Positions 1-7,147 are shown, counted from the stretch's first letter. The stretch: DNA of 8,808 nt from an uncultured Eubacteriales bacterium (GCA_900553295.1 USCR01000103.1:1-8808); one strand, 5' to 3'. Made by a program: numbers and translations. The notes: a model not told the origin generated them from the letters alone.

Positions 1-2
1 CC

Positions 3-497
3 AGCCTGAAAATAGAGGGCCGGATGAAGACAGAGTATTATGTGGCTACGGTGGTGTCGGCCTATCGCCGGGCACTGGACGCACTGGCACAAGGAGAAGA
101 GACGTTTCAGGCGGCGCTTCCCGGGCTTTTGGCGGAACTGGACTGTGCCAGCCACCGGGACAGTGACACGGGCTTTTTGCTTGGCACACCCCAGCAGCCC
201 GGCGGGGCGGAGGGATTTCATCAGAGCGCCGAATACATTGCCCGGGTCATGACGGACGCGGATGATCAGGGCATTGCCACTGTGCAGCTGAAAAACAGGT
301 TTTATGCAGGCGACAGACTGGAAGTGTTGCAGCCCGGCGCCACAAACGTTATGATTGCTCCCAAATTCCGTAAGGCGGATACTGGTGAAGAAATGGACAC
401 ATATGGCGTGGCCGGCACGCTGGTGAAGATGCAATTTCCTTTCCCGGTGGCGGAAGGAGACCTGATTCGTGGCGTAACGCGCAACCATAGACGCTGA
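3..497 (+). CDS. U32 peptidase-family protein (TrhP/YrrO-like), C-terminal fragment
   Basis: This is the C-terminal 164 residues of a U32-family protein; the start lies before the window. The reading frame is open from the first codons and begins with SLKIEGRMK followed by YYVA and a YRRALD segment. That is the conserved U32 block just after the catalytic-type domain, so the ATG at 24 is internal and not a start. Residues around VQLKNRFYAGDRLEVLQPG match the small C-terminal beta domain of the family. Members once called collagenase-like proteases are now known in several cases to act in RNA modification: E. coli TrhP/YegQ and B. subtilis YrrN/YrrO in 5-hydroxyuridine formation at tRNA position 34, and RlhA on 23S rRNA. 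By similarity to the YrrO type I infer a tRNA hydroxylation role, but this fragment cannot separate the subfamilies. No terminator is visible after the stop, and rex follows on the same strand. Confidence 0.88.
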   Translation, partial: SLKIEGRMKTEYYVATVVSAYRRALDALAQGEETFQAALPGLLAELDCASHRDSDTGFLLGTPQQPGGAEGFHQSAEYIARVMTDADDQGIATVQLKNRFYAGDRLEVLQPGATNVMIAPKFRKADTGEEMDTYGVAGTLVKMQFPFPVAEGDLIRGVTRNHRR

Positions 498-513
498 CCC
501 CCATGGCGAAACG

Positions 514-530
514 TTGCAAATTGTAAACAA
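514..530 (+). promoter_or_regulatory. Candidate Rex operator overlapping the rex promoter
   Basis: The 17-base stretch beginning TTGCAAA and ending TAAACAA resembles two Rex half-sites. Rex boxes in Clostridia are usually TTGTTAA-N4-TTAACAA. The left half here matches 5 of 7 and the right half 6 of 7, but the spacer is 3 bases instead of 4, as in the 17-base Streptomyces operators. It covers the -35 box and part of the promoter spacer, where a bound repressor would block RNA polymerase, so autoregulation by Rex is plausible. The symmetry is imperfect, hence the low confidence. Confidence 0.35.
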
Positions 531-542
531 ACATGATAAAAT
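514..542 (+). promoter_or_regulatory. Sigma-70/SigA-type promoter for rex
   Basis: A -35 box TTGCAA (514-519) and a -10 box TAAAAT (537-542) are separated by exactly 17 bases, in an A/T-rich patch that contrasts with the G+C-rich coding DNA on both sides. Transcription would start near 549-550, giving a leader of about 45 bases before the rex start at 595. The match to consensus is good (4/6 and 5/6), but no start site has been measured. Confidence 0.7.
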
Positions 543-594
543 ACAGAAATAACTAGATTGTGCACCAATGGTTGGGCGAAGGGGGAAGGCTCTC

Positions 595-1227
595 ATGGCA
601 GGTTATGTATCAGATGCGGTTATTCGCCGTCTTCCGGGTTATTATCGGCATTTGCGGGAGCTGGAGGCGCAGGATGTGAAACACATCTCCTCTCAGCAGC
701 TGGGCGAGCGGATGCAGCTTACGCCCTCACAGATTCGCCAGGATATCAATTGCTTTGGTGGCTTTGGCCGCCAGGGATACGGTTACACGGTGACCGAGCT
801 GAAGGAACATATTGGCAAAATTCTCGGGCTGGACCGCCAGCACCGTATGATCGTGATTGGCGCTGGTAACATGGGCAGCGCGGTGGCGCAATATCCCTCT
901 TTTACCAGGGAAGGCTTTGAGGTGATCGCCATGTTCGACGTGGATCCCGCCAAGGTGGGCACCCGCTTGGGAAACATTCCCATCTTTCCGATGGAGGATT
1001 TAGAAACCTACCTTGGTGACCATCATGTAGATGTGGCGGTACTGTCTTTGCCCGTTGGCGCGGCGCAAAAAACGCTGAACCGGCTGGCGGAATGCGGGAT
1101 CAGGGCCGTATGGAACTTTGCGCCTACGGATCTGCATCATCCAGAGGAAATGATTGTGGTCAACGTTCATCTGAGCGACAGCCTGCAAATCCTTTCCTAC
1201 AAAATGGCGCATATGGAAGATGCGTGA
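595..1227 (+). CDS. rex: Redox-sensing transcriptional repressor Rex
   Basis: A 210-residue protein, the usual Rex length (about 205-220). Residues 1-78 form the winged-helix DNA-binding domain, with the family landmarks RRLPGYYRHL, ISSQQLGERM and FGGFGRQGYGY. Residues 82-175 form a Rossmann fold with the NAD(H)-binding loop GAGNMG (89-94) and an acidic residue at the end of the second strand (D115). Residues 174-191 carry NFAP...VVNVHL, and the last ~20 residues match the domain-swapped C-terminal helix. Rex dimers bind operators when NADH/NAD+ is low and release them when NADH rises, controlling fermentative and respiratory genes. I chose ATG 595 over the in-frame ATG 568: a purine-rich AGGGGGAAGG sits just before 595, none precedes 568, and homologues start near MAGYVSDAVI. 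Oddity: the motif usually written RKDLSYFG reads RQDINCFG here. Confidence 0.95.
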   Translation: MAGYVSDAVIRRLPGYYRHLRELEAQDVKHISSQQLGERMQLTPSQIRQDINCFGGFGRQGYGYTVTELKEHIGKILGLDRQHRMIVIGAGNMGSAVAQYPSFTREGFEVIAMFDVDPAKVGTRLGNIPIFPMEDLETYLGDHHVDVAVLSLPVGAAQKTLNRLAECGIRAVWNFAPTDLHHPEEMIVVNVHLSDSLQILSYKMAHMEDA

Positions 1228-1234
1228 AACAGCA

Positions 1235-1267
1235 GGGAAATGCAAGGTTTAAGCGTTTCCCTTGCAT
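1235..1267 (+). promoter_or_regulatory. Overlapping alternative hairpins between rex and the VanW gene
   Basis: Two inverted repeats share bases and so cannot form together. ATGCAAGG (1240-1247) pairs perfectly with CCTTGCAT (1260-1267) over a 12-base loop. GGGAAA (1235-1240) pairs with TTTCCC (1256-1261) over a 15-base loop. There is no T-tract after either, so this is not a standard intrinsic terminator. It lies 13 bases before the ribosome binding site of the next gene. It could be a weak transcription or mRNA-stability element, or chance; no ligand-binding riboswitch core is recognisable. Confidence 0.35.
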
Positions 1268-1280
1268 CGGAAACTTTGGC

Positions 1281-1286
1281 AGGAGG
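1281..1286 (+). promoter_or_regulatory. Ribosome binding site fixing the VanW start
   Basis: A perfect AGGAGG lies 8 bases before ATG 1295. It rules out the upstream in-frame TTG at 1262, which falls inside a hairpin arm and has no such site. Confidence 0.9.
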
Positions 1287-1294
1287 AACGCCCC

Positions 1295-3052
1295 ATGCAG
1301 GAATTTCCCGCTCGGGAAACTCAAACAAAAGATGGTCAGGGCAGCGGTTATGTCCGCCGCCCCCGTGTTGTGCGCGCGCAGCAGCCCGGGACATGGCAAA
1401 ATCCGGGCCGGCAACCCTTGGGACGGACGGAAGAAGTAGGCGAAGACTCCTATGCAGCCCGGCGCAATAGATTCCAAGCGGCGGTGCCCCCGGCGGGAAA
1501 GTTTCCCGAGGGCCCGCAAAAAGGCCCCGGAAACGAGGGCAACCATCGAGGGAAAAAGAAAAAGAAGCGGAAGCATCGAGCCTTATACGTCACGATGATC
1601 CTGCTGTGCACCATGGCCTTGGGCGCGCTGACATTTTTTGTTGCTCCACAGGTTTTCGGCATTACCTGGTCGGGGCTGCCCAATTATGCCTTTATGAACG
1701 GCTCGATTATTTCCCTGAACCTGAAAGCGTACAACGACTATAAGGCATACCGCCAGTACATGGAGGGCAATGCCATTTTCCCCGGTGTTTATGTGGATGG
1801 TATCCATGTGGGCGGCATGACCGTTGATCAGGCGAAGGAGGCGCTGGCGGCTGCGCATACGGACACCTCAGGCCTGTTCAGCATCACGGTGAACATTGGC
1901 AATAAATCCTGGGTCATTGATTCGGGCCGCGTTCCCTTGACGCGAAACTACGATCAGATTCTTGCGCAGGCGTATGCCTTGGGTAGAAGCAATACCACTG
2001 CCATTCGTGGCACTGGCGTGACCCCCTTTCAGGAGCGCCTCAACGCTGCTCTGCGCTTGCGGGAGGAGCCGGTAAGCCTGAGCACCTCCATGACCTATGA
2101 TAAGGAAACGGTCCGTGCCCTTACGGATAGCATTGTGGACTACGTGAACAGAGATCCCATCGACTCCATGGTAACCACCTTTAATTTTGACACCAAGGAG
2201 TTTACGTTCAGCGATGACCAGGCTGGCGCCTATGTGGACGGGGATGACCTGTACAACAAGGTGATTGCCGCGCTGGATGGCGGGGATTCCTTTGCCACCC
2301 TTACCATTGAGCCGGAAATCGTGTTGGCGTCCACCACCAAAACGGAGCTGATGAATTCCTTCAAGCTCATGGCCTCCTATACCACAAAAACTACCAGCAA
2401 CAGCAATCGCAATACGAATATCGAGCTTTCCGCCAACGCCATCAACGGTACAACCCTGTATCCCGGAGACGTGTTTTCCTTCAACGAAGCCACCGGAGAA
2501 CGCACCGCGGCAAAAGGCTACAAAGAAGCGTCAGCCATTTCCGGCGGACAAAGTGTGCCGGAGGTGGGCGGCGGCGTGTGCCAGACTTCCTCTACGCTGT
2601 TCAATGCCGTGGCGCGGGCAAACCTGGAAATCGTCTATCGCTCGCCCCATGCGTGGCCCAGTGACTACGTGGAGAAGGGCATGGACGCTACGGTGAACTG
2701 GCCCAACCTGGACTTCAAGTTCAAGAACAATACGGACTACCCCGTATTCATTGTGGCATACTACAAGGATCGAAAGGTGACCGTGGAGCTATATGGCGTG
2801 GGATTGCAGGACGGTATGACCATTGACCTGCAAAGTGTGGTTACGCGCACAATCCCTGCGCCGGAGGGAACAAAGTATGTGTTGAATACTTCTCTGGCTC
2901 CCGGCGAGACGAAGGATACCGTGAAGGCCCGTACCGGCTATGTGGTGGAAACCTACCAGGTATGGTACAAAAACGGAGAGGAAGTCAGCCGGAACTTGCT
3001 GTGCACCTCTACCTACAAAGCCTATCAGAAAACGGTGGAATATAACGAGTGA
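1295..3052 (+). CDS. Membrane-anchored VanW/YoaR-type cell-wall protein
   Basis: A 585-residue protein with five recognisable parts. Residues 1-86 are a low-complexity tail rich in Arg, Pro, Gly and Gln, probably disordered and cytoplasmic. Residues 87-95 are a basic stop-transfer cluster (KKKKKRKHR). Residues ~97-120 are one transmembrane helix (ALYVTMILLCTMALGALTFF), giving a type II topology with the rest outside. Residues ~164-340 match the YoaR-like putative peptidoglycan-binding region (IFPGVYVDGIHVGGMT onward). Residues ~364-500 are the VanW domain, with LYPGDVFSFNEATGERT and EVGGGVCQTSSTLFNA. The last ~70 residues look like a G5-type domain (TGYVVETYQVWYKNGEEVSR). VanW was first seen in vanB-type vancomycin-resistance clusters, but its biochemical role is unproven, and chromosomal copies like this are common in Clostridia and are not resistance markers by themselves. 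No van genes are nearby. It may be co-transcribed with rex. Confidence 0.9.
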   Translation: MQEFPARETQTKDGQGSGYVRRPRVVRAQQPGTWQNPGRQPLGRTEEVGEDSYAARRNRFQAAVPPAGKFPEGPQKGPGNEGNHRGKKKKKRKHRALYVTMILLCTMALGALTFFVAPQVFGITWSGLPNYAFMNGSIISLNLKAYNDYKAYRQYMEGNAIFPGVYVDGIHVGGMTVDQAKEALAAAHTDTSGLFSITVNIGNKSWVIDSGRVPLTRNYDQILAQAYALGRSNTTAIRGTGVTPFQERLNAALRLREEPVSLSTSMTYDKETVRALTDSIVDYVNRDPIDSMVTTFNFDTKEFTFSDDQAGAYVDGDDLYNKVIAALDGGDSFATLTIEPEIVLASTTKTELMNSFKLMASYTTKTTSNSNRNTNIELSANAINGTTLYPGDVFSFNEATGERTAAKGYKEASAISGGQSVPEVGGGVCQTSSTLFNAVARANLEIVYRSPHAWPSDYVEKGMDATVNWPNLDFKFKNNTDYPVFIVAYYKDRKVTVELYGVGLQDGMTIDLQSVVTRTIPAPEGTKYVLNTSLAPGETKDTVKARTGYVVETYQVWYKNGEEVSRNLLCTSTYKAYQKTVEYNE

Positions 3053-3063
3053 GGCAAACTTCG

Positions 3064-3101
3064 GGACGGATGCGCAGACAAGATGCATCCGTCCATTTTT
3101 T
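3064..3101 (+). terminator. Intrinsic terminator after the VanW gene
   Basis: A perfect 10-bp G+C-rich stem, GGACGGATGC (3064-3073) with GCATCCGTCC (3085-3094), surrounds an 11-base loop and is followed by A and then six T (3096-3101). It starts 11 bases after the VanW stop and separates that gene from the GH42 gene. Confidence 0.9.
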
Positions 3102-3152
3102 ACTTTTGTACAGCGCGCGACACTGCCAAGAAAAGCATGGGGAGGGATACAA

Positions 3153-5171
3153 ATGTATTTTGGCGTGGATTATTATCCGGAGCACTGGCCCAGAGAGCGA
3201 TGGCAAACGGATGCGGAAATGATGGCGGCCGCCCATATCAACGTTGTGCGTATGGGCGAATTTGCCTGGGCCCTGCTGGAACCGCGGGAAGGAAAATTCG
3301 ATTTTGCCTGGCTGGACGATGCCATCGCGCTGCTGGGAGAGCACGGCATAGCCACTGTGCTGGGCACGCCCACAGCCACGCCGCCCAAGTGGCTGATGGA
3401 CCAGCACCCCGAAATATATCCGGTGGATCTGTACGGCCTGCGCAAGGGCTTTGGAACCCGGCGGCACTACTGCGCCAGCAATAAGGTGTATCACCGGTAC
3501 GTGCGGCGGCTGGTGGAAGCCATGGCAGAACATTACCGGGAGAATCCCCACGTGATCGCCTGGCAGATTGATAATGAATTTGATGCGCATTGCTATTGCG
3601 ATGCTTGCCTGGCCGGCTTTCGGGAATGGTTGAAAAAGAAGTATGGCACCATAGAGGCGGTGAATGCGGCCTGGGGAACGAACTTCTGGAGCCAGACCTA
3701 CCAGAGCTTTGAACAAGTGATCATCCCCCGGTACACTTCTTCGGACGGCTTTGCACAGGTCAGCGGAGGGCAGGGGATTGGCGCTCCGCCATACACGCAT
3801 AATCCCGGTCTGCTTCTGGATTACCGGCGGTATCAATCCGACACGGTGGTGGCTTTTCAGAAAATGCAGCTGGAGATTTTGCGCCAGTATACCGACTGGC
3901 CCATTACACACAATTTCATGGGGCACTTCAACGAGCTGGATTATTTTGATCTGGGGAAGGACCTGGACTTTGTTTCCTGGGATTGCTATCCTGACAACAT
4001 GTGGGGAAGAAGCGATCAGGACAATATTGCCATGGCGCACGACCTGATGCGCGGCATCAAGAACCAGAACTTTTGGGTCATGGAACAGCAGTGTGGTCCC
4101 TGCGGCTGGCAAACCCTGGGCAACACGCCGGAGCCGGGGCAGGTGCGTCTGTGGACCTATCAATCCCTGGCCCATGGGGCGGAGGCGATTGTATACTTTC
4201 GCTGGCGCTCTCCGCTGCATGGCACGGAACAATACTGGCATGGCCTGCTGGATCATGACGGCGTAGGCAGACGCCGTTACCGGGAAATTGCTGCCCTGGG
4301 TAAGGAGTTGGCGGGACTAAACGACCTTTTTGTTGGCGCGAGAAACACAAGCCAGGTGGCGCTCATCAAGTCCTATGACAATGCCTGGAGCCACCAGGCG
4401 CAGCCGCACAGCCTTTCCTTTGACTATAACCGGCTGCTGCAGGCGTACTATACGGGGCTGCGGGCAGCCCGTGCTGCGGTGGATGTAACCAGCGTGGAGA
4501 CGGATTTTTCCCATTACCGCCTGGTGCTCATGCCGGCTTTCAACCTGATGACACCGGCGATACTGGAAAAGTGCCGCGTCTATGTGGAAGGCGGAGGACA
4601 ACTGCTGATTACCTTCCGCTCCGGTACCCGGAACTGGGATAACAGCATGACCACCCTACCGGCACCGGGTTACTTTGCGGAGCTTGCTGGCATTTCTCTG
4701 GAGGAATACGACGCACTTGCTCCCGGGCGGGAAGTCATGGTCCAGGGAAGGACGTTTCAGGGAACCGCCTCCATCTGGTGTGATGTGCTCAGCTGTCACG
4801 GAGCTACGCCGCTGGCATGCTACGCCAGTCATTACTATGCAGGGGCGCCGGCTGTTACGGAACACACTGTTGGGACGGGCAAGGTCTATTATGTGGGGTG
4901 CGACCTGGATGCTTTGGCTTTACAGCAGCTTCTTTCGCAAGTGCTGGCCGATGCCCGGATAACCCTGGACGATCCCGCGCCAGTGCCTGGCGTCGAGGTG
5001 GTGTGGAAGGAAAAAGCGGGCAGGCGCTATATGATGCTGCTGAATCACCGCTCCGCGGAAGCGGACATCCCCTTGCATGGACGCTATACGGACATGCTGC
5101 TGCATCGGCCTGTGCAGGGTCAACTGACGCTGAAGGGATATGATGTAGGCATCCTTCGCGTGGACGCATAG
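3153..5171 (+). CDS. GH42 beta-galactosidase, cytoplasmic
   Basis: A 672-residue enzyme, typical length for glycoside hydrolase family 42. It hydrolyses terminal beta-D-galactosides with retention. Residues 1-385 form the TIM barrel, opening with MYFGVDYYPEHWP. The acid/base is E142 in AWQIDNEF and the nucleophile E311 in FWVMEQQ, almost the same positions as Glu141 and Glu312 in the Thermus A4 enzyme. C107, C147, C149 and C152 match that enzyme's four-cysteine zinc site. Residues ~395-605 are the trimerisation domain and ~615-671 the small C-terminal beta domain. There is no signal peptide, so the substrate must be imported as galactosides or oligosaccharides. The start ATG has GGGGAGGG 6 bases upstream; the frame is open much further back, inside the VanW gene, but that part is not GH42. 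No transporter or sugar regulator is adjacent, so the natural substrate (lactose, galactan oligomers or another) cannot be read from context. Confidence 0.95.
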   Translation: MYFGVDYYPEHWPRERWQTDAEMMAAAHINVVRMGEFAWALLEPREGKFDFAWLDDAIALLGEHGIATVLGTPTATPPKWLMDQHPEIYPVDLYGLRKGFGTRRHYCASNKVYHRYVRRLVEAMAEHYRENPHVIAWQIDNEFDAHCYCDACLAGFREWLKKKYGTIEAVNAAWGTNFWSQTYQSFEQVIIPRYTSSDGFAQVSGGQGIGAPPYTHNPGLLLDYRRYQSDTVVAFQKMQLEILRQYTDWPITHNFMGHFNELDYFDLGKDLDFVSWDCYPDNMWGRSDQDNIAMAHDLMRGIKNQNFWVMEQQCGPCGWQTLGNTPEPGQVRLWTYQSLAHGAEAIVYFRWRSPLHGTEQYWHGLLDHDGVGRRRYREIAALGKELAGLNDLFVGARNTSQVALIKSYDNAWSHQAQPHSLSFDYNRLLQAYYTGLRAARAAVDVTSVETDFSHYRLVLMPAFNLMTPAILEKCRVYVEGGGQLLITFRSGTRNWDNSMTTLPAPGYFAELAGISLEEYDALAPGREVMVQGRTFQGTASIWCDVLSCHGATPLACYASHYYAGAPAVTEHTVGTGKVYYVGCDLDALALQQLLSQVLADARITLDDPAPVPGVEVVWKEKAGRRYMMLLNHRSAEADIPLHGRYTDMLLHRPVQGQLTLKGYDVGILRVDA

Positions 5172-5199
5172 AACAGGACGGGAAAGCGTGCGGCGTGAA

Positions 5200-5220
5200 G
5201 GGAAACGGAAAAGTTTTCCC
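5200..5220 (+). other. Short palindromic region after the GH42 gene
   Basis: GGAAAAGTTTTCC (5207-5219) is a perfect odd palindrome, and GGGAAA (5200-5205) can instead pair with TTTCCC (5215-5220). No T-run follows directly, so I do not call a terminator. It may be a weak 3'-end hairpin or an operator-like site about 25 bases before the next promoter. Confidence 0.25.
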
Positions 5221-5242
5221 CGCTTGCTCCACCCCAAAAATG

Positions 5243-5271
5243 TTGACCTTTTTTGCGGCGCATGGTACATT
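5243..5271 (+). promoter_or_regulatory. Promoter of the radical SAM-RNase operon
   Basis: A -35 box TTGACC (5243-5248, 5/6) and a -10 box TACATT (5266-5271, 4/6) have a 17-base spacer that includes a T-run. It lies in the only non-coding gap before the operon, about 35 bases upstream of the TTG start codon. Confidence 0.65.
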
Positions 5272-5289
5272 ATAAGGAGCGATTTTCGC

Positions 5290-5297
5290 AAAGGAGG
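5290..5297 (+). promoter_or_regulatory. Ribosome binding site fixing a TTG start
   Basis: AAAGGAGG, nearly the full anti-16S complement, lies 8 bases before the TTG at 5306. The next in-frame ATG, at 5330, has no such site and would cut into the conserved N-terminus. Confidence 0.88.
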
Positions 5298-5305
5298 ACG
5301 CTTGG

Positions 5306-7147
5306 TTGTTTGACCAGAAGATCGAGGAAATGATCGAGCAGGTGCAAAAGCCTGCCAGATATACCGGCGGCGAAATGAACACCGCCATCAAGTCCTGGCC
5401 AGAGGCGGAGGTGCACTTCGCCTTCTGCTTCCCGGATACGTATGAGGTGGCCATGTCCCACTTGGGCATGAAAATCCTTTATGGCGTCATCAATCAGCAG
5501 CCCTGGGCCCTGTGCGAGCGGGTCTGCATGCCCTGGGTGGACATGAAAGCGCTGATGGAAAAGGAAGGCGTCCCGCTGTTTTCTCTGGAAACCCGCACGC
5601 CCCTGAATCGCTTTGACGTGGTGGGCTTCACGCTCCAGTATGAGATGAGCTACTCCAATATTCTGGCTATGCTGAAGCTGGGCGGAATTCCCTTGCATAC
5701 GGCGGAGCGAACCGACGCGGACCCCATTGTTTGTGTGGGCGGTCCCTGTGCCTTTAATCCCGAACCGCTGGCCGATTTTGTGGACGCGGTGATGATTGGC
5801 GACGGCGAGGAAATGATTGTGGAGTTCATCGCCGCGGTACGGGAATGGAAGAAGAGCGGTGAGCCACGGGAGGCCTGCCTGCGCCGCCTGGCAAAGATTC
5901 CTGGCGTATATGTGCCCTCCTTCTATGAGGTTTCCTACCACGAGGATGGCACCATTGCCGCCTTTACGCCCAAGTGTCCCGAGGCACCGGCCACGGTGCG
6001 CAAGCGGCTGGTGCTGGACATGGACAAGGCCTACTATCCCACGGAGATTCCCGTGCCATATACGGAGATCGTCCATGACCGCATTATGCTGGAAATCATG
6101 CGCGGCTGCACCCGCGGTTGCCGCTTTTGCGAAGCGGGGATTCTGTACCGCCCGGTGCGGGAGCGTTCCCTGGAGCGGCTGATGGAGCTGGCGCGCGCCC
6201 TGGAAAAGAGTACCGGCTATGAGGAAATCAGCCTTTCCTCCCTTTCCAGCGGAGATTACTCCTGCCTGCCGGAATTGATCCGAGCGTTGATGGTGGAGTT
6301 CCGGGAGAAGCGCGTATCTGTAAGCTTGCCTTCCCTGCGCATTGACAGCGTGCTCAAGGACTCCCTGGAAGAGACCCAGCAGGTGAAGAAATCCAGCCTG
6401 ACCTTCGCCCCCGAAGCGGGCACGCAGCGTCTGCGGGACGTTATCAATAAGGGCGTAACCGAGCAGGACCTGGTGGAGAAGGTCACCGATGCCTTCCAGG
6501 GCGGCTGGAGCAGCGTGAAGCTGTACTTTATGATTGGCTTGCCCACGGAGACCTACGAGGATCTGGATGGCATTGGACACCTGGCGCAGGTAGTCAACCG
6601 GGCATATTTCACCGTGCCCAAGGAGAAGCGGGCGCGTGGCCTGCGTGTCACTTGCAGTGCATCCAGCTTTGTGCCCAAGCCATTTACCCCCTTTCAGTGG
6701 GAACCCCAGGATACCCAGCAGCAGATCAAAGACAAGCAGGCCTACCTGCGCGAGGTGCTGCGGCGGATCAAGGGCGTAAACTTTAACTGGCACGAGCCGG
6801 AACTGAGCTACCTGGAAGCATGCTTCTCCCGGGGCGACCGCCGGCTGGGCAAGGTACTGGAGCGCGCGGTGGAGAAGGGATGCATCCTGGACGGCTGGAG
6901 CGAGCAGTTCCGCTTTGACACCTGGATGGAAGCATTTCAGGAGTGCGGCCTGGACCCGGAATGGTATGCCTATCGCCGCCGGGAAAAGGACGAAATACTC
7001 CCCTGGGATTTCATTGACGCCGGGGTAACCAAGGCGTTTCTGTGGCGGGAAAAGGAACGCGCGGAACGTGGAGAAATCACGCCGGACTGCCGCAAGGGCT
7101 GTCAGGGCTGCGGACTAAGGCGCTTTGAGGGGGTGTGCCAGGGATGA
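5306..7147 (+). CDS. TIGR03960-type radical SAM protein
   Basis: A 613-residue protein starting at TTG. Residues ~10-30 hold the family opening VQKPARYTGGEMN. Residues ~35-200 resemble the B12-binding-like domain found before many radical SAM cores (FAFCFPDTYEVAMSHLGMKILY, then GGPCAFNPEP and GDGEE), but I see no DxHxxG cobalamin-ligand motif. Residues ~255-490 are the radical SAM barrel. C268, C272 and C275 in MRGCTRGCRFCEAG form the CxxxCxxC [4Fe-4S]/SAM site, followed by YRPVRERS, SLSSLSSGDYS and FAPEAGTQRLRDVINKG. The C-terminus has a second cysteine cluster (C595, C599, C602, C611). The reaction and substrate are, to my knowledge, not established. It overlaps the DUF2344 gene by 4 bases; in some bacteria the two are one fused protein, so they very likely act together. 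RNase E/G as third gene hints at an RNA- or ribosome-linked role, which is inference. Confidence 0.92.
   Translation: MFDQKIEEMIEQVQKPARYTGGEMNTAIKSWPEAEVHFAFCFPDTYEVAMSHLGMKILYGVINQQPWALCERVCMPWVDMKALMEKEGVPLFSLETRTPLNRFDVVGFTLQYEMSYSNILAMLKLGGIPLHTAERTDADPIVCVGGPCAFNPEPLADFVDAVMIGDGEEMIVEFIAAVREWKKSGEPREACLRRLAKIPGVYVPSFYEVSYHEDGTIAAFTPKCPEAPATVRKRLVLDMDKAYYPTEIPVPYTEIVHDRIMLEIMRGCTRGCRFCEAGILYRPVRERSLERLMELARALEKSTGYEEISLSSLSSGDYSCLPELIRALMVEFREKRVSVSLPSLRIDSVLKDSLEETQQVKKSSLTFAPEAGTQRLRDVINKGVTEQDLVEKVTDAFQGGWSSVKLYFMIGLPTETYEDLDGIGHLAQVVNRAYFTVPKEKRARGLRVTCSASSFVPKPFTPFQWEPQDTQQQIKDKQAYLREVLRRIKGVNFNWHEPELSYLEACFSRGDRRLGKVLERAVEKGCILDGWSEQFRFDTWMEAFQECGLDPEWYAYRRREKDEILPWDFIDAGVTKAFLWREKERAERGEITPDCRKGCQGCGLRRFEGVCQG

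Noticed and set aside
568..594. Upstream ATG for rex
   Set aside because: No ribosome binding site precedes it, and the extra nine residues are absent from the family; the site at 580-589 serves ATG 595.
1262..1294. TTG start for the VanW gene
   Set aside because: It lies within a hairpin arm and lacks a ribosome binding site; AGGAGG at 1281-1286 fits ATG 1295.
1295..3052. Vancomycin-resistance determinant
   Set aside because: VanW-domain proteins are common housekeeping envelope proteins in Clostridia, and no vanH/A/B/X or vanRS genes are present.
2940..3152. N-terminal extension of the GH42 frame into the VanW gene
   Set aside because: The extension crosses the terminator and is not GH42-like; family proteins begin at MYFGVDYYPEHW.
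3009..4256. Minus-strand open frame (415 codons) opposite the GH42 gene
   Set aside because: It crosses the VanW stop, the terminator and the GH42 start, and its product has no family features. It is a by-product of GH42 codon bias.
5270..6793. Long minus-strand open frame (507 codons) opposite the radical SAM gene
   Set aside because: It mirrors a G+C-rich coding gene, its product is rich in His, Gln and Leu with no recognisable domain, and the plus-strand gene is unambiguous.
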